In this document: positions 1 through 9,575 of the stretch, in pieces | Numbering within the stretch: position 1 is the stretch's first letter | How the letters are laid out: each line of letters starts with the position of its first letter | Assembly: GCA_946803715.1 (NCBI GenBank) | Contig: CAMPET010000018.1 | Span: 1 to 64,000 of the forward strand | Length of the DNA stretch: 64,000 nucleotides | Reading direction: 5' to 3' | Origin: Beroe ovata | Lineage: Eukaryota > Ctenophora > Nuda > Beroida > Beroidae | Made by a program: the position numbers and the translations under genes | The notes under the pieces: model-generated | What the model was told of the DNA's origin: nothing | The model's input: only the letters and a program-made list of their open reading frames with translations | Databases searched by the model: none

Positions 1-379
1 TACTCCTGATAGGACCTTCCATACTGAAGAAAATTCACCATTAACCTAAACCCTCATGCTTCTGTCACTAAGAAAACTCTTCAACAGCTGCAAAACTTTG
101 CCTTTGATACGTTGTGAGCAAAATTCGAAACACTTATAGTACCAGCTATATTTGTACCAGTGTTTCCGCGCTGCGTGACCCAAATACTCCGCGCGCGCTG
201 CGCGTCACCATGGTTTGGAGTTCAGTTGTGCACACGTTGCGCGCCTCTGTTTTACTCAGTGAACTGAAAAGTCGCAGACGGGTCACGCAGCGCGGGAACA
301 AGATCAGATTCTTTTCCGCTCACTGTAGTAGAACAGGGGCCCAAAACGTGTGCACATATCAATATCATGTACTACAAGC

Positions 380-445
380 TATTTTTGTCGATCGATGATA
401 GAATAGACCCTGTCGAGAATTTCGTCTATTGCGCGCGCGCGGCTC
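380..445 (+). repeat. GCGCGC-rich dispersed repeat fragment
   Basis: This is one member of a family recognised by the core CCCTGTCGAGAATTTCG followed by a GCGCGC tract, often preceded by TCGATGATAGA. Other copies lie at about 975-1085 (reverse), 7655-7745, 38280-38400, 40900-41022 and 42747-42830 (reverse). No coding capacity is visible, so a non-autonomous element is the simplest reading. Confidence 0.65.
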
Positions 446-501
446 AAGGCGCGCGCAATTCAAGAAACAGTGGACAGATAACATCCGGCAAAGTGCACTT
501 G

Positions 502-662
502 CAGGACTGCAACCCAGCAACTGTGGAAATGCATCATGATTCATGTACATGGACGTTGTAATATTGCATCTCAGCATCTGCTATCTTAGCTTCGCCAGTG
601 ATTCGATGCAGTGTCCACTGTCCACTTTCTAGTGATTACGCATGATCAGAGACAATAGACAT
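502..662 (+). repeat. Direct repeat, copy 1 (partner at 1363-1510)
   Basis: The stretch around CATGGACGTTGTAATATTGC, the following CTATCTTAGCTTCGCCAGTG and the closing GATCAGAGACAATAGACATG recur in the same order and orientation at 1363-1510. The copies differ by small indels and substitutions, including about 15 extra bases after CAGGACTG in copy 1. Copy 1 stops just before the N at 664. It is a dispersed or tandem repeat unit of unknown class. Confidence 0.7.
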
Positions 663-974
663 GGNGCCCTTATTTCTACTATTTCAATAGCTAAATAAAA
701 TAAAATAAAATAAAATAAAATAAAGATTTTGACATAACATCAACACTGTTTATTAAAAAAACAGGACTCGCATATTTTTCAATAATAACACCATGGATCA
801 ACAATAACATCATGGAAATGGTTTACACAATTACTATGAATAGTACATATTCTACTCAGTTATCTAAGATCGACAACGTGACCCAACATGTAATCGAGAC
901 CTGCCGCGCGCGCCGCGCATGTGCATGGATTCTTTTGCCTGTATACGCAACGATAGGCCCGAGCTTTGCACGCA

Positions 975-1085
975 CCGTTGTCTGGCGATGCTAGACCGCT
1001 GATGCGATGCAAGCCGCAAAGCGGCTTGCGTCAGCTGTCTGAGAATAAGTTTGAGCCGCGCGCGTGCAAAACGAAATTCTCGCAG
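975..1085 (-). repeat. GCGCGC-rich dispersed repeat, reverse copy
   Basis: On the reverse strand this matches the element at 38280-38400: GCGATG(C/T)TAGACCGCTGATG, then a CAAGCCGC segment, AATAAGTTTG, a GCGCGC tract, and AAAACGAAATTCTCG. The left part carries a local inverted repeat (GCAAGCCGC AAAG CGGCTTGC) that could form a short hairpin. Confidence 0.65.
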
Positions 1086-1634
1086 CTCGCGTAATTGTAA
1101 TTATAATATAGCCTAGTGGGCCTACCATTGCCAGGCAAGGTTGCTACGCGTACGACTTTTTAGTTTACAGAGTAGAATTGGGGCGCGTTGTAGGATTTTA
1201 CCCTACCGTCGGTGCGCGCGATTTTCAATGTTCAATCCGCCTTGCCAGGGATAAAATCCCGCCAGGGTAGGGTGAAATCCTACAATGGGGCGCGTTGCCC
1301 ATGCCGGATGCTGTCTGTCCACTGTTCATGTTTCTTGCGCGGGCCGGATGTCCATGTCAGAGTGCACTTGCAGGACTGTGGAAATGCCACATGTACATGG
1401 ACGTTGTAATATTGCATCTCATCATCTGCTATCTTAGCTTCGCCAGTGATTCGGTGCAGTGTCCACATTCTATACTAGTGATTACGCATGATCAGAGACA
1501 ATAGACATGGAAATTGCAATATGGCACATGGCTGGCATGGATGATAAGTCGATAAAATGGTATACATTACATCATACATCAGTATTGGTGACATGGTTGC
1601 AATAACAACAAATTGCATATGACATGATTGATGT

Positions 1635-1640
1635 TTTATT
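1635..1640 (-). promoter_or_regulatory. Candidate polyadenylation signal of the MNS1-like gene
   Basis: TTTATT on the plus strand reads AATAAA on the minus strand, 66 bases past the MNS1-like stop codon at 1706-1708. Position and orientation fit a poly(A) signal. Confidence 0.5.
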
Positions 1641-1705
1641 TAGCTTAATCTTAGGCTAGGTCTTTATGAGTAAAACATATGGTAAGGGTATAATTCAAAA
1701 GTCGA

Positions 1706-4308
1706 TCACCAGTTTCTCTCATCGAAAAAGTCGACTTCTTTTGGTTCAAAGTTGGTTCGGAACTCATCGTCAAACAGGGAGAGGTCTTTGAAGTCTCGCA
1801 AAACCCCCTGCGGGAAAAGAATTGGATAAGTTCAAGCAGAATTTCCAATCAGCAATTCTACAAAAATTTGGGACAACCGTAACTCTAGAACTACCTTGGG
1901 CATATAACCAAGGAGTTTTGTGGCGTGTTCTTTAAGAAGTTTCTGCCGTTCTTCCTCAATGATCTGTTGCCTCAATGCCTGTCTCTGTCTTTCTTGTTCC
2001 ATTTCGTTCATTTCATTGGCCTGACAAAATGTAGGCAATATTAATTGGAACTACAAGTTAAAATTCAAGAGGTTTTTTCAGATTGTTTTGTTAGCATCGT
2101 TGATTTCAAATTTAACATACCTTTTCGGCCTCAAACTGTTTACGTCTGTCTTCGATCAGGGCTTCCACTGCTCGCTTGTGTTCCAGTTGCTTCATTCTTC
2201 GCTTTTGCGCATTCATTTGCTCGATTCTGTCATCTTCAGCAAACTTGGCGAGCATCTCATGTCGGAATTGATCATCCTCTTCCTTCTCAGCCTGCCTCTT
2301 GGCCGCCTTTATTTGCAGCTGTTGTCTCTCGACCTCTTGCAATTCGAGTCGCATCCTGATCTGACGCTCGTGCTCAGCCTGAAGATTCCGAGAATGATCT
2401 CAAGTACATTACGATAGATTTCAGAAGTGATGGATGTCAGTCATCGTACAACAATCGAATTACCACCCCCGCCCTAAAGTGTATGTTACCATAACAACAA
2501 TGCAATCAGAACGACTTCACGAAACAAAAACATGCGTGATAATGCTGACAATAGACACAAAATTATCCTCGCGCCGTCCGTAAAGTCGAATGCGCGCGCT
2601 ATATTTATTTCAAAGATCAACAAAAATGAATGTCAAATTTACACGCGAAACCCCCTTGACACATGAATGATAAACAGAGAGTTTGAGAAAAAGCTAACCT
2701 TTGCACGAAGTCTGTTCTGCTCCTCATCCTCCTCCCATGCTAACTCGTCACGTATCCTGAATATTAACATTGTTATTGAGAATCATTTTGAATAATTCAC
2801 AGTTCAATAATCCAACACAAAATAATTGTGCTGATAAAGTGAATTGTACTACAGAGTATTCCACCGCAGCCATAACCCGGAGTGAATCTTTGCAGCTTTG
2901 GTAGCTGCCGTGATTGTAATAAAACTCACTGTTGGAGTTCTTCTGCTTCTTTGTTTTGTAGTGCGAGGTTACTCGCCAGTTGATTCCTCACTTGATCCTT
3001 TGCCTCCTCCTCAGCTCGCCGTACTGCAATGCGCTCGCTCTCACGGGTCTGCTGCTGCTCTGCAAACTCCAGGATTCGGCGGTTTTCCTCCGCTTGTTGT
3101 AGCCGTTCATTCTCCTTCCACATCTCCCTAGCTTTCTTGAACTCTTCGATATATGCCCGAGTCTGGGGAGCATTGGAATTAGTTACTTAAATAATTCTAA
3201 AAAACACCGCGAATGCTGTATTATAGATACTCTGTATTCAAAATAACCTGTTTCTGCTTGTTTAGTCTCTCTTCCTGTTCCCTGAGATCCTCGTCGAAGA
3301 TTTTCCTCACAATCTCATCGATGAGTAGCTTCTCCCTCAGGAAGTCCTCATAAGCTGCCCGTTTCGCGTCCTCTTGCTCAGCAAGTTGATACTCGAGTTG
3401 TTGCTGGTACATCTTGCTTGACTCCCATCTAGCAGATATAGTTTTCATGAACCGTAGGAAAATAACAACGTTTCACATTTCCCCAACAAGGATTTTCATC
3501 AAAACTGCACTTACTTCAGGCGTTCCTGTTCTCTTTCGAGCTCCTGTGCTCTGTTCCACTCGTCTTGGAGTGTCTGAGCTAGCTGTTCCTCATAGTACTG
3601 GAAATAGTGGCAAGATGATGTAGGTATTGTCAATTGTACAATAACGTTATAACGAGCTGAGATTGAGTGGAGTATTAGACTTCTTACAGCTACAGTTCTA
3701 CTAATCAGTACTCACCATTTCCTCATTCCGCCGAGCTTCTTTCTCAGCGAGCTGAGCCGCACGTTCCTTGTTCATGTATCCTGCTTTCAGCTTGGCTTCC
3801 AACTCCCTGATTTCCAGACTGGTTTCTCGGATTTGTTGTCTCAGTTTACCATCCTGCATTTCCTTGGTTCGGAGACGAGCCATCTCTTGGGCAAGCTCGT
3901 CTTCTTGTCTCAATTGTTGCTCTCGCTCCACTTTAGCTTTGTGACTCTGTGGACGAAAACAAGCCTTGTATCAATATGGTAACATCAGAAGCATTATCAT
4001 TGAGAGCAATGCACAAGATCTCCATTAACTAAACAACACAATAGTCAATGACCCAGGAGACCCTCCTTTACCTCCTCTAAAGCTTGGTTCATTTCCAGCT
4101 CATGTGCTTCACGTTGCTTTCTCCTCAATAAAATCTTACTGTCCACCTTCTCCTCAGCTACAATGTTAGCATTGATCATAGCCTCGGTTTTGAGCATGCG
4201 GTTGTTATCCTCAATGAATTCTTCACGTCTCCGGTTATCAGCCCTCAACTTCTCTTGCTGGGCATGACTCCATTGGGAACGTCTCAGCATGGCAGACATA
4301 GCTTTCAC
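1706..4308 (-). CDS. MNS1: Meiosis-specific nuclear structural protein 1-like (MNS1)
   Basis: MNS1-family proteins are long coiled coils found in motile cilia, where they act as microtubule inner proteins of the axoneme. Nine exons on the minus strand keep one frame: 4308-4072 (5' limit uncertain), 3946-3716, 3597-3515, 3428-3248, 3162-2930, 2756-2699, 2378-2121, 2020-1895, 1808-1706. The product is about 500 residues of almost unbroken charged helix (E/Q/K/R-rich). Family landmarks are the REL(E)AKLKAGYMNKERAAQ segment in exon 2 and the end GYMPKGV. The first in-frame ATG is at 4299; a GTG after a TAG acceptor at 4308 suggests a further 5' exon that I could not identify. In the last exon the spliced frame reads GVFARLQRPLPV and stops, whereas the next frame gives the more family-like end to 1706, so a one-base homopolymer error at 1800-1809 is likely. 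Cilia use in this animal is inferred from the family. Confidence 0.82.
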
Positions 4309-6109
4309 CTACAGCTGATAGAAGTAGCACAATGATCTATCAATAGTAAACCATCAATAGTAAAACCAATTCAATACACAAGCTACTTTAAGAGCAAGTA
4401 CAAAACGTTTAGTGATACGAGAAACATCAGAAGTTTTCAAAAATCATGTGAATATGTTCGTCAGCTGAAGATGGAAGGTGCGAGGATGATTATAAAACAC
4501 TGGTGTCTGGAGAATGGGTGTGAGTGACAGGATGCTCCAACATACCTGTACCAACTAACATATCTGTGGTTTATCTAATAAGTGTTAGGTATCTCTTTCT
4601 AGGTCTGAAAACAACAGCATATTAGAGTAGTTATTGGTCGACTGATAAAATCGAGTGCCGAAGGCAAGAGATTTTATCACGAGACTAATAACGCTCTAAT
4701 CTTTCGAGTATGTATAGCTATGCACCATACCGCATGAAAAAATTCGACGATACTATGCATTTTCATACACTTCCAGCCACGTGAATCATGATTCGAGTGA
4801 CCAATAGCAGCACCCTATCAGCTCAGCATGACAGTGCCTCCTGATCCTCACGCTCAGTAACGTGACCATGATGTCCCTATACTATTGGTGCTTGGTGTTC
4901 ATACTGTGATCCTTGTGACACGTGCCTTGGTGAGATTCCACAAGCGAACAATTACCAAAACCAAATTGTCCATTGACGGTGTCGGTGCATACTTCTGTCG
5001 ATGCATTCTGACATAGAATCTATGATATCTGATACCATTTAACCGAAACGCAAATAGTAATTCTTCGGTCACGTTGCACACAGGGGTCAGATAGGGAAAA
5101 TTGCAATCTGTGCGTATGAAGTTAAATGCAGTCTGTGCTTCTAGTTCTATTCATGGTTATATTGTCAAAGTTCGTATCTTGTTTAATGTTTATTTATCAA
5201 CCATGATTCATGAATCATCACAACTAGGTAATGAATGCACACATAAGTAGGTTGATTCAACCTTATTTTATTGACCGTTAAAGTTAAAAAAACTTGAGTC
5301 GATCAAATTCAGTAACTTCAATTTCACAGTATCTGCTGCTCCAAAATCTGCTATTTCAATTGCCCGAGGGAATTACCTACTTGATTGACTACTTACGATC
5401 GTGAGAAACGTCTTGGGAATTATGAAATTTAAGTGACACTTTTCTAGATAATTGCTGCAGTAATGCTTTCATGGTACAAATTTTCTTATGTCTGTATCTT
5501 TGATGGCTTGATTACCATTTTCCACTTAAGTTACTGATCAAGTGGAAAAGGAAGTGCTTTGCTGCGTGCTATTAAGTCTGGGGTCATGGTGTGCCACGTG
5601 ACATAAAACGTCCCACCTGATTCTGTCACGTATTATTTTGTGTCACTCGTGACCTTGTCAAGCGGGGACGTGTATTGACCTCGTGACAGACTCGTTACTC
5701 CAGGGAAAAATTAGGATGCTAAGAGGGTAGCGAATTTGGATGAGTAGGAAGGTGTAGTTGGTTGAGAGAGTGGGGCCATCAAACTATAAACAGGCTTTTG
5801 CATTCATACATTCACCATTTGACAGCAACTATAATGCAACCAAAAATGGACAATGAAAGCCTTGTTCATGTTCAGGTATTCAATCTTAATTACTGATCAA
5901 AAAGCACATCTCATAAACCAGTGGCCAATTCTTCATGAACCAGTGGCTAGTAAACAATGATCATGTGAATCACTAAATTTTGATCTTTGGATATCCAGCA
6001 TTTGGAGCTTAACAACGAAGGAGAAAAGTCGTTCATCTAATTTCTCTCAAGTAGGTAATGATTTAATTTCTGTTTTCCTCCGATTTTGTGAGCTCAACAA
6101 ATGAAACTT
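4309..6109. other. Non-coding interval upstream of the MNS1-like gene
   Basis: No frame with protein-like composition is visible. This should hold the MNS1-like promoter and probably an unidentified 5' exon. Small dyads occur, for example ATAAAATC...GATTTTAT around 4646-4678, and ATGATTCATGAATCATCA at about 5202. None is strong enough to name. Confidence 0.5.
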
Positions 6110-7190
6110 GGTAAAAGGGTCAAAAAATTTGTAATTGTGTCCACTGTGTCCATCAATAAGAAAAATGTCTAATGCACGTCTAATGCACGTCCATTGGACG
6201 TCCATTAGACACTCCACTCAATATGACAATTTGGTATTTTTGTCTATTGTACACCAGTGGACACAATGGACAAAATTTGTGCATTTTCGATGTCTAATGG
6301 ACATGTTCAATGGACGCAATGGACATCGATCTTGTACATTTAGGTGGACACAATGGACACACTTACAAATCCGCCCTGGTATTTTAGTCTAATGGACACA
6401 ATGGACAAATATTGACCAAACACAATGGACACAGTGTGTCCAATAAACACGTCTATTGGACACACGAAATCCATTGGACACCGCATGTCCAATAAACATA
6501 ATATGCCCATTAGACAAATTATGCCCATTGGACACACAATTGTCCATTGGACATACTGTGTCTCCTGGACACAGCATTTCCACTGGTTGCAATATGACTA
6601 TTGGACGAAATATGTCCATTAAGATCAAAATGTTTATTGGACATAATATTTCCATGGGGAAACCCTAACCCTAACCCTACCCAATAGACGTATTGACTCC
6701 AATGGACACGTTGTGCCCAATGGGGAAACTGTGTACAATAAATGCATTGTGCACAAAAGACATACGTTTTATTATGTGCAGTGGACGTCATGTGAATAAT
6801 TGTCATATTGTGTGCAGTGGACACAATGAATCCAATAGACACAATGTATCCAGTGTGTCCAATGTACATGTGCATTGTCCATTGTGTCCATTGGACTAAA
6901 TTACCATTTTGATGTCCATCAACAAGGGCGATATGTAGATGCGTCCATTTTGTCCACCCAAATGCACAAGATCAATGTCTATTGTGTCCATTGAACATGT
7001 CCATTGGACATGGAAAATGGACAAATTGTGTCAATTGTGTCCACTGGTGTACAATGGACAAAATTACCAAATTTTCATGATGAGTGGAATGTCTAATGGA
7101 TGTCCAATGGTCGTCCATTAGACATTCATTAGACATTTTCTTATTGGTGGGCACAATGGACACAATTACAAATCTTATGACCCTTTTTCC
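6110..7190. mobile_element. 1.08 kb foldback / long inverted-repeat element built of TGTCCATTGGACA motifs
   Basis: The left arm (about 6110-6440) and right arm (about 6850-7190) are imperfect reverse complements over about 330 bases. Shared blocks include AAAAGGGTC at the tips, TTTGTAATTGTGTCCA, CAATAAGAAAA, TGTACACCAGTGGACACAA and GGACATGTTCAATGGAC. Throughout, short units such as CCATTGGACA and CAATGGACACA alternate in both orientations, so the element is also internally palindromic. A run of CCCTAA telomere-type repeats (about 6664-6681) sits close to the dyad centre. No transposase frame is present. It could be a foldback transposon, a MITE-like element or an inverted satellite block. Confidence 0.75.
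6664..6681 (-). repeat. Interstitial telomeric repeat (CCCTAA)3
   Basis: Three consecutive CCCTAA-type units lie near the midpoint (about 6650) of the surrounding inverted-repeat element. A second, longer interstitial telomeric tract in this window also sits at the centre of an inverted repeat (41322-41533). Confidence 0.85.
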
Positions 7191-7654
7191 TAAAACAATC
7201 CAAGAAAAAAGAACACCAACAAAAGAATATTGATAATTTGTTGAGTGAGTTATCTTCTCGAATTATCCAGGTCAAGAGAAGTTTCAAAGATATACTTCTT
7301 TGTGTGCAATCCAGTGGCAATGAAAATTCGTGGGAGAACTCCAATCACAAATTATCTGAATTAGGCAATGAAGATAACTTTCAGTACAGTCATTGCCAGA
7401 CAATTGTTCTTTTTGACTTTTTCATTCAGAGTCAAATAATGACTTCTATGTTATGTAGAAGTTATTGCAGCTTAAACTAATTTCCTGCAACACATAACAG
7501 GAGGACTCAGAATAGATATTTGAAAAATGGAACATTTAGAACCAGTTATTGTACCAAATATCTGCCACGCGCAATAGGCAGTGGACAGATAACAACCCTC
7601 AACGCTGCGCGCGCAATTGCAATTCCGCCCAATAAAATCCCGCTGCAGTGCAGC

Positions 7655-7745
7655 AAGGGTCTTGTCGATCGATGATCGACTCTGTCGAGAATTTCGTTGC
7701 GCGCGCGCAAACTTATTCTCAATCAGCGGTCTGGCATCGCCTGAC
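7655..7745 (+). repeat. GCGCGC-rich dispersed repeat fragment
   Basis: It matches the family core: TCGATGAT, CTCTGTCGAGAATTTCG, a GCGCGC tract, CAAACTTATTC and then CAGCGGTCTGGCATCGC. It is shorter and more diverged than the 38280-38400 copy. Confidence 0.65.
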
Positions 7746-7896
7746 AACAAGTATCGGGTTGTCGGAAAAATCCTACAAACAAATCAAATTCACACCACGG
7801 CCACACACATTTTCAGTTTTCACCAATCACCATGCCACAGCACAGAGAGTCAGACACCACAATTATGATTAAAAACATATTATTCTGTATCGCTAA

Positions 7897-7954
7897 TCTC
7901 GCGCGCGCGCCTTCATCGTCTCATCGAAGGCCTTCCATGAAGGCGCGCGCGAGA
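7897..7954. repeat. GC-rich perfect hairpin
   Basis: The arms TCTCGCGCGCGCGCCTTCAT (7897-7916) and ATGAAGGCGCGCGCGAGA (7937-7954) are nearly perfect reverse complements around a loop that itself contains TCATCGAAGG. It may be the tip of a GCGCGC-family element. Confidence 0.7.
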
Positions 7955-8609
7955 AACAGGTCAGGTAATGAGGTAACATCTTTATAAAATTCAATAATGC
8001 TGATTAAATATACTTCATGAAAAGATATATTTCAGAAAAGAAAGATTCTTTTGAGACATCAATCTGATTCTTTTGAGACATCAAGCTGATTAAATATGAT
8101 AATAAATTCAATTCTTTTCTATTAACTCCTGATAAGTGATGATCAGTGTTAAAATAGCCTTCATGATTACATATTGGACTGGGAAGCCTGTCCATCAGTA
8201 GCCCGTTGAATCGGATACATACCTGGCCTTGTGAAAGATGTTTAATGCCGCTGAAACAATTTACCCAAGGACTGACCGTCATTGCATGCACCTTAAACTG
8301 CACATGCATCTGTTCTCTTACCTATCAACAGAGAGCAACGTAATCAAAACAGCACAATGAGAAATGAGCTCTTCCCAGCCGACAAGCTACTACTTTTTGC
8401 ACATGCAAAAATGCATGGCGTGACCAAGATAGATGATACATGATATATACAGAATTTGCAAGTTTATAATATGGATATTATCAGGCCTGAATTCTATTCT
8501 TCCAAATATTTGTATTAGTAGCATAAATCATAATTTCTGTATAATGTAAGTGAAACAACCTTCAGGGTACATTCATATCAGATAATTTAAAAGTCAAACC
8601 TATTCGTTC

Positions 8610-8749
8610 ATTACTCCTGACACTTGTGTTAGATTTGTATCGACTGCAAAGAATCTAGGATTCCATTTGGATTCAGGGCTCTCATTCACCCCACAAATTG
8701 AGAAACTCAGAATCAGGTGTCTTCACAATCTAAGAAAAATTTCCAAAAT
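8610..8749 (+). mobile_element. Fragment of a non-LTR retrotransposon reverse transcriptase
   Basis: The plus-strand frame reads about 46 residues, including VRFVSTAKNLGFHLDSGLSF and then TPQIEKLRIRCLHNLRKI. This is the typical post-palm segment of LINE (Jockey/CR1-like) reverse transcriptases, 'NLG..LDS.LSF..QI......C..LR.I'. The frame ends at a single N at 8750, and no endonuclease or complete RT domain flanks it, so it is a dead remnant. Repeat copies of the following sequence (GTATAATGTAAGTGAAAC) lie at about 8538 and 9468, next to the Dicer gene. Subfamily is not assigned. Confidence 0.7.
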
Positions 8750-9041
8750 GNACAACACTACTCGTCCTATTTATCATCAATGTCTAATGCAGCTGGAACA
8801 ATTTACCCAAGGACTGACTGTCATTGCATGCATCAGACCTGAATTTTATTCTTCCAAATATTTGTATTGGTAGCATTAATCATGATTCATATGATTGAAC
8901 GTTGTAGACAGTGATTAATCATAATTTCATTACATTTCAGAGCTTTTATTTTCAGTAGAATTTCGGCTTCGGTTTTAATTTTTAATGTCTCAGGGGTTTG
9001 ATTGTCATTGGAGTATTTTAAATTCATAAGAGTTGGTAGTT

Positions 9042-9456
9042 TCAGATGATTGAACATTGTAGACAGTGATACAAAGTCAATTGAATCAAACCCACACACT
9101 TTTTCACCACAAATCTACTGACAGTTTCAAGACATTATAGTCTCTTCTTCAGGATCTCCACAAAGTGTGGCCCTCGCTTCTCAAATTTGATTGTAATAAG
9201 TAGTGTTGATTAGTTTAAGAGTTGGTATTTTGAATTTATATGTTCCTAATTCATCTACAATCTCATCATTTTCATCTCATATCATTTTCATCATCATATC
9301 ATTTTCATCTAATCTCAGAAGCAAGGGCCACACTTTGTGGAGATCCTGAAGAAGACTATAATGTCTTGAAACTGTCAGTAGATTTGTGGTGAAAAAGTGT
9401 GTGGGTTTGATTCAATTGACTTTGTATCACTGTCTACAATGTTCAATCATCTGAAG
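9042..9456. repeat. 415 bp inverted repeat (arms about 131 bp) upstream of Dicer
   Basis: The left arm (about 9042-9172) and right arm (about 9326-9456) are near-perfect reverse complements, including TTCAGATGATTGAACATTGT, AAGTCAATTGAATCAAACCC and CCACAAAGTGTGGCC. The spacer is AT-rich with CATTTTCATCT repeats. The phrase GATCCTGAAGAAGACTATAATG resembles retroelement termini, and a diverged piece of the arm (TAGGTTTGATTCAATTCACC, then ACTACAATGTTTAATCATCT) recurs at about 36150-36210 and 38775-38830. It is therefore a dispersed family, here inserted in head-to-head pairs. Confidence 0.8.
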
Positions 9457-9575
9457 CATTTCTGTATAATGTAAGTGAAACATACCTTCAGGGTACATTC
9501 ATATCAGACAATTTAAAAGTCAAACCTATTATCACTGCTATCTTATTGTCATATTAAATTTTGACTTCCTTTTAG

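Larger units (their letters stand above)
1..1634. other. Repeat-rich stretch without a recognisable gene
   Basis: No open frame here resembles a protein. The stretch holds GC-rich (GCGCGC) repeat segments, a direct repeat (about 502-662 and 1363-1510) and an AAATA pentanucleotide run at about 690-723. A single N at 664 marks an assembly join or an ambiguous base. Confidence 0.6.
7191..8240. other. Non-coding interval with GC-rich repeats and a tandem duplication
   Basis: No gene is recognised. About 7560-7745 carries the GCGCGC-rich repeat (TCGATGATCGACTCTGTCGA then AATTTCGTTGCGCGCGC). At 8041-8090 the phrase GATTCTTTTGAGACATCAA is tandemly repeated. The hairpin at 7897-7954 is listed separately. 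Confidence 0.5.

Noticed and set aside
4309-4560. A 5' exon for the MNS1-like gene at about 4530-4555 (ATGTTAGTTGGTACAG with a GTATGT donor)
   Set aside because: Its phase does not match the next exon (frame conflict with GTG AAA GCT ATG).
6135-7163. Several 60-118 residue frames with repeated H/W/S-G-H-T patterns
   Set aside because: They arise from the TGTCCATTGGACA repeat units read in various frames, not from a protein; both strands give similar frames.
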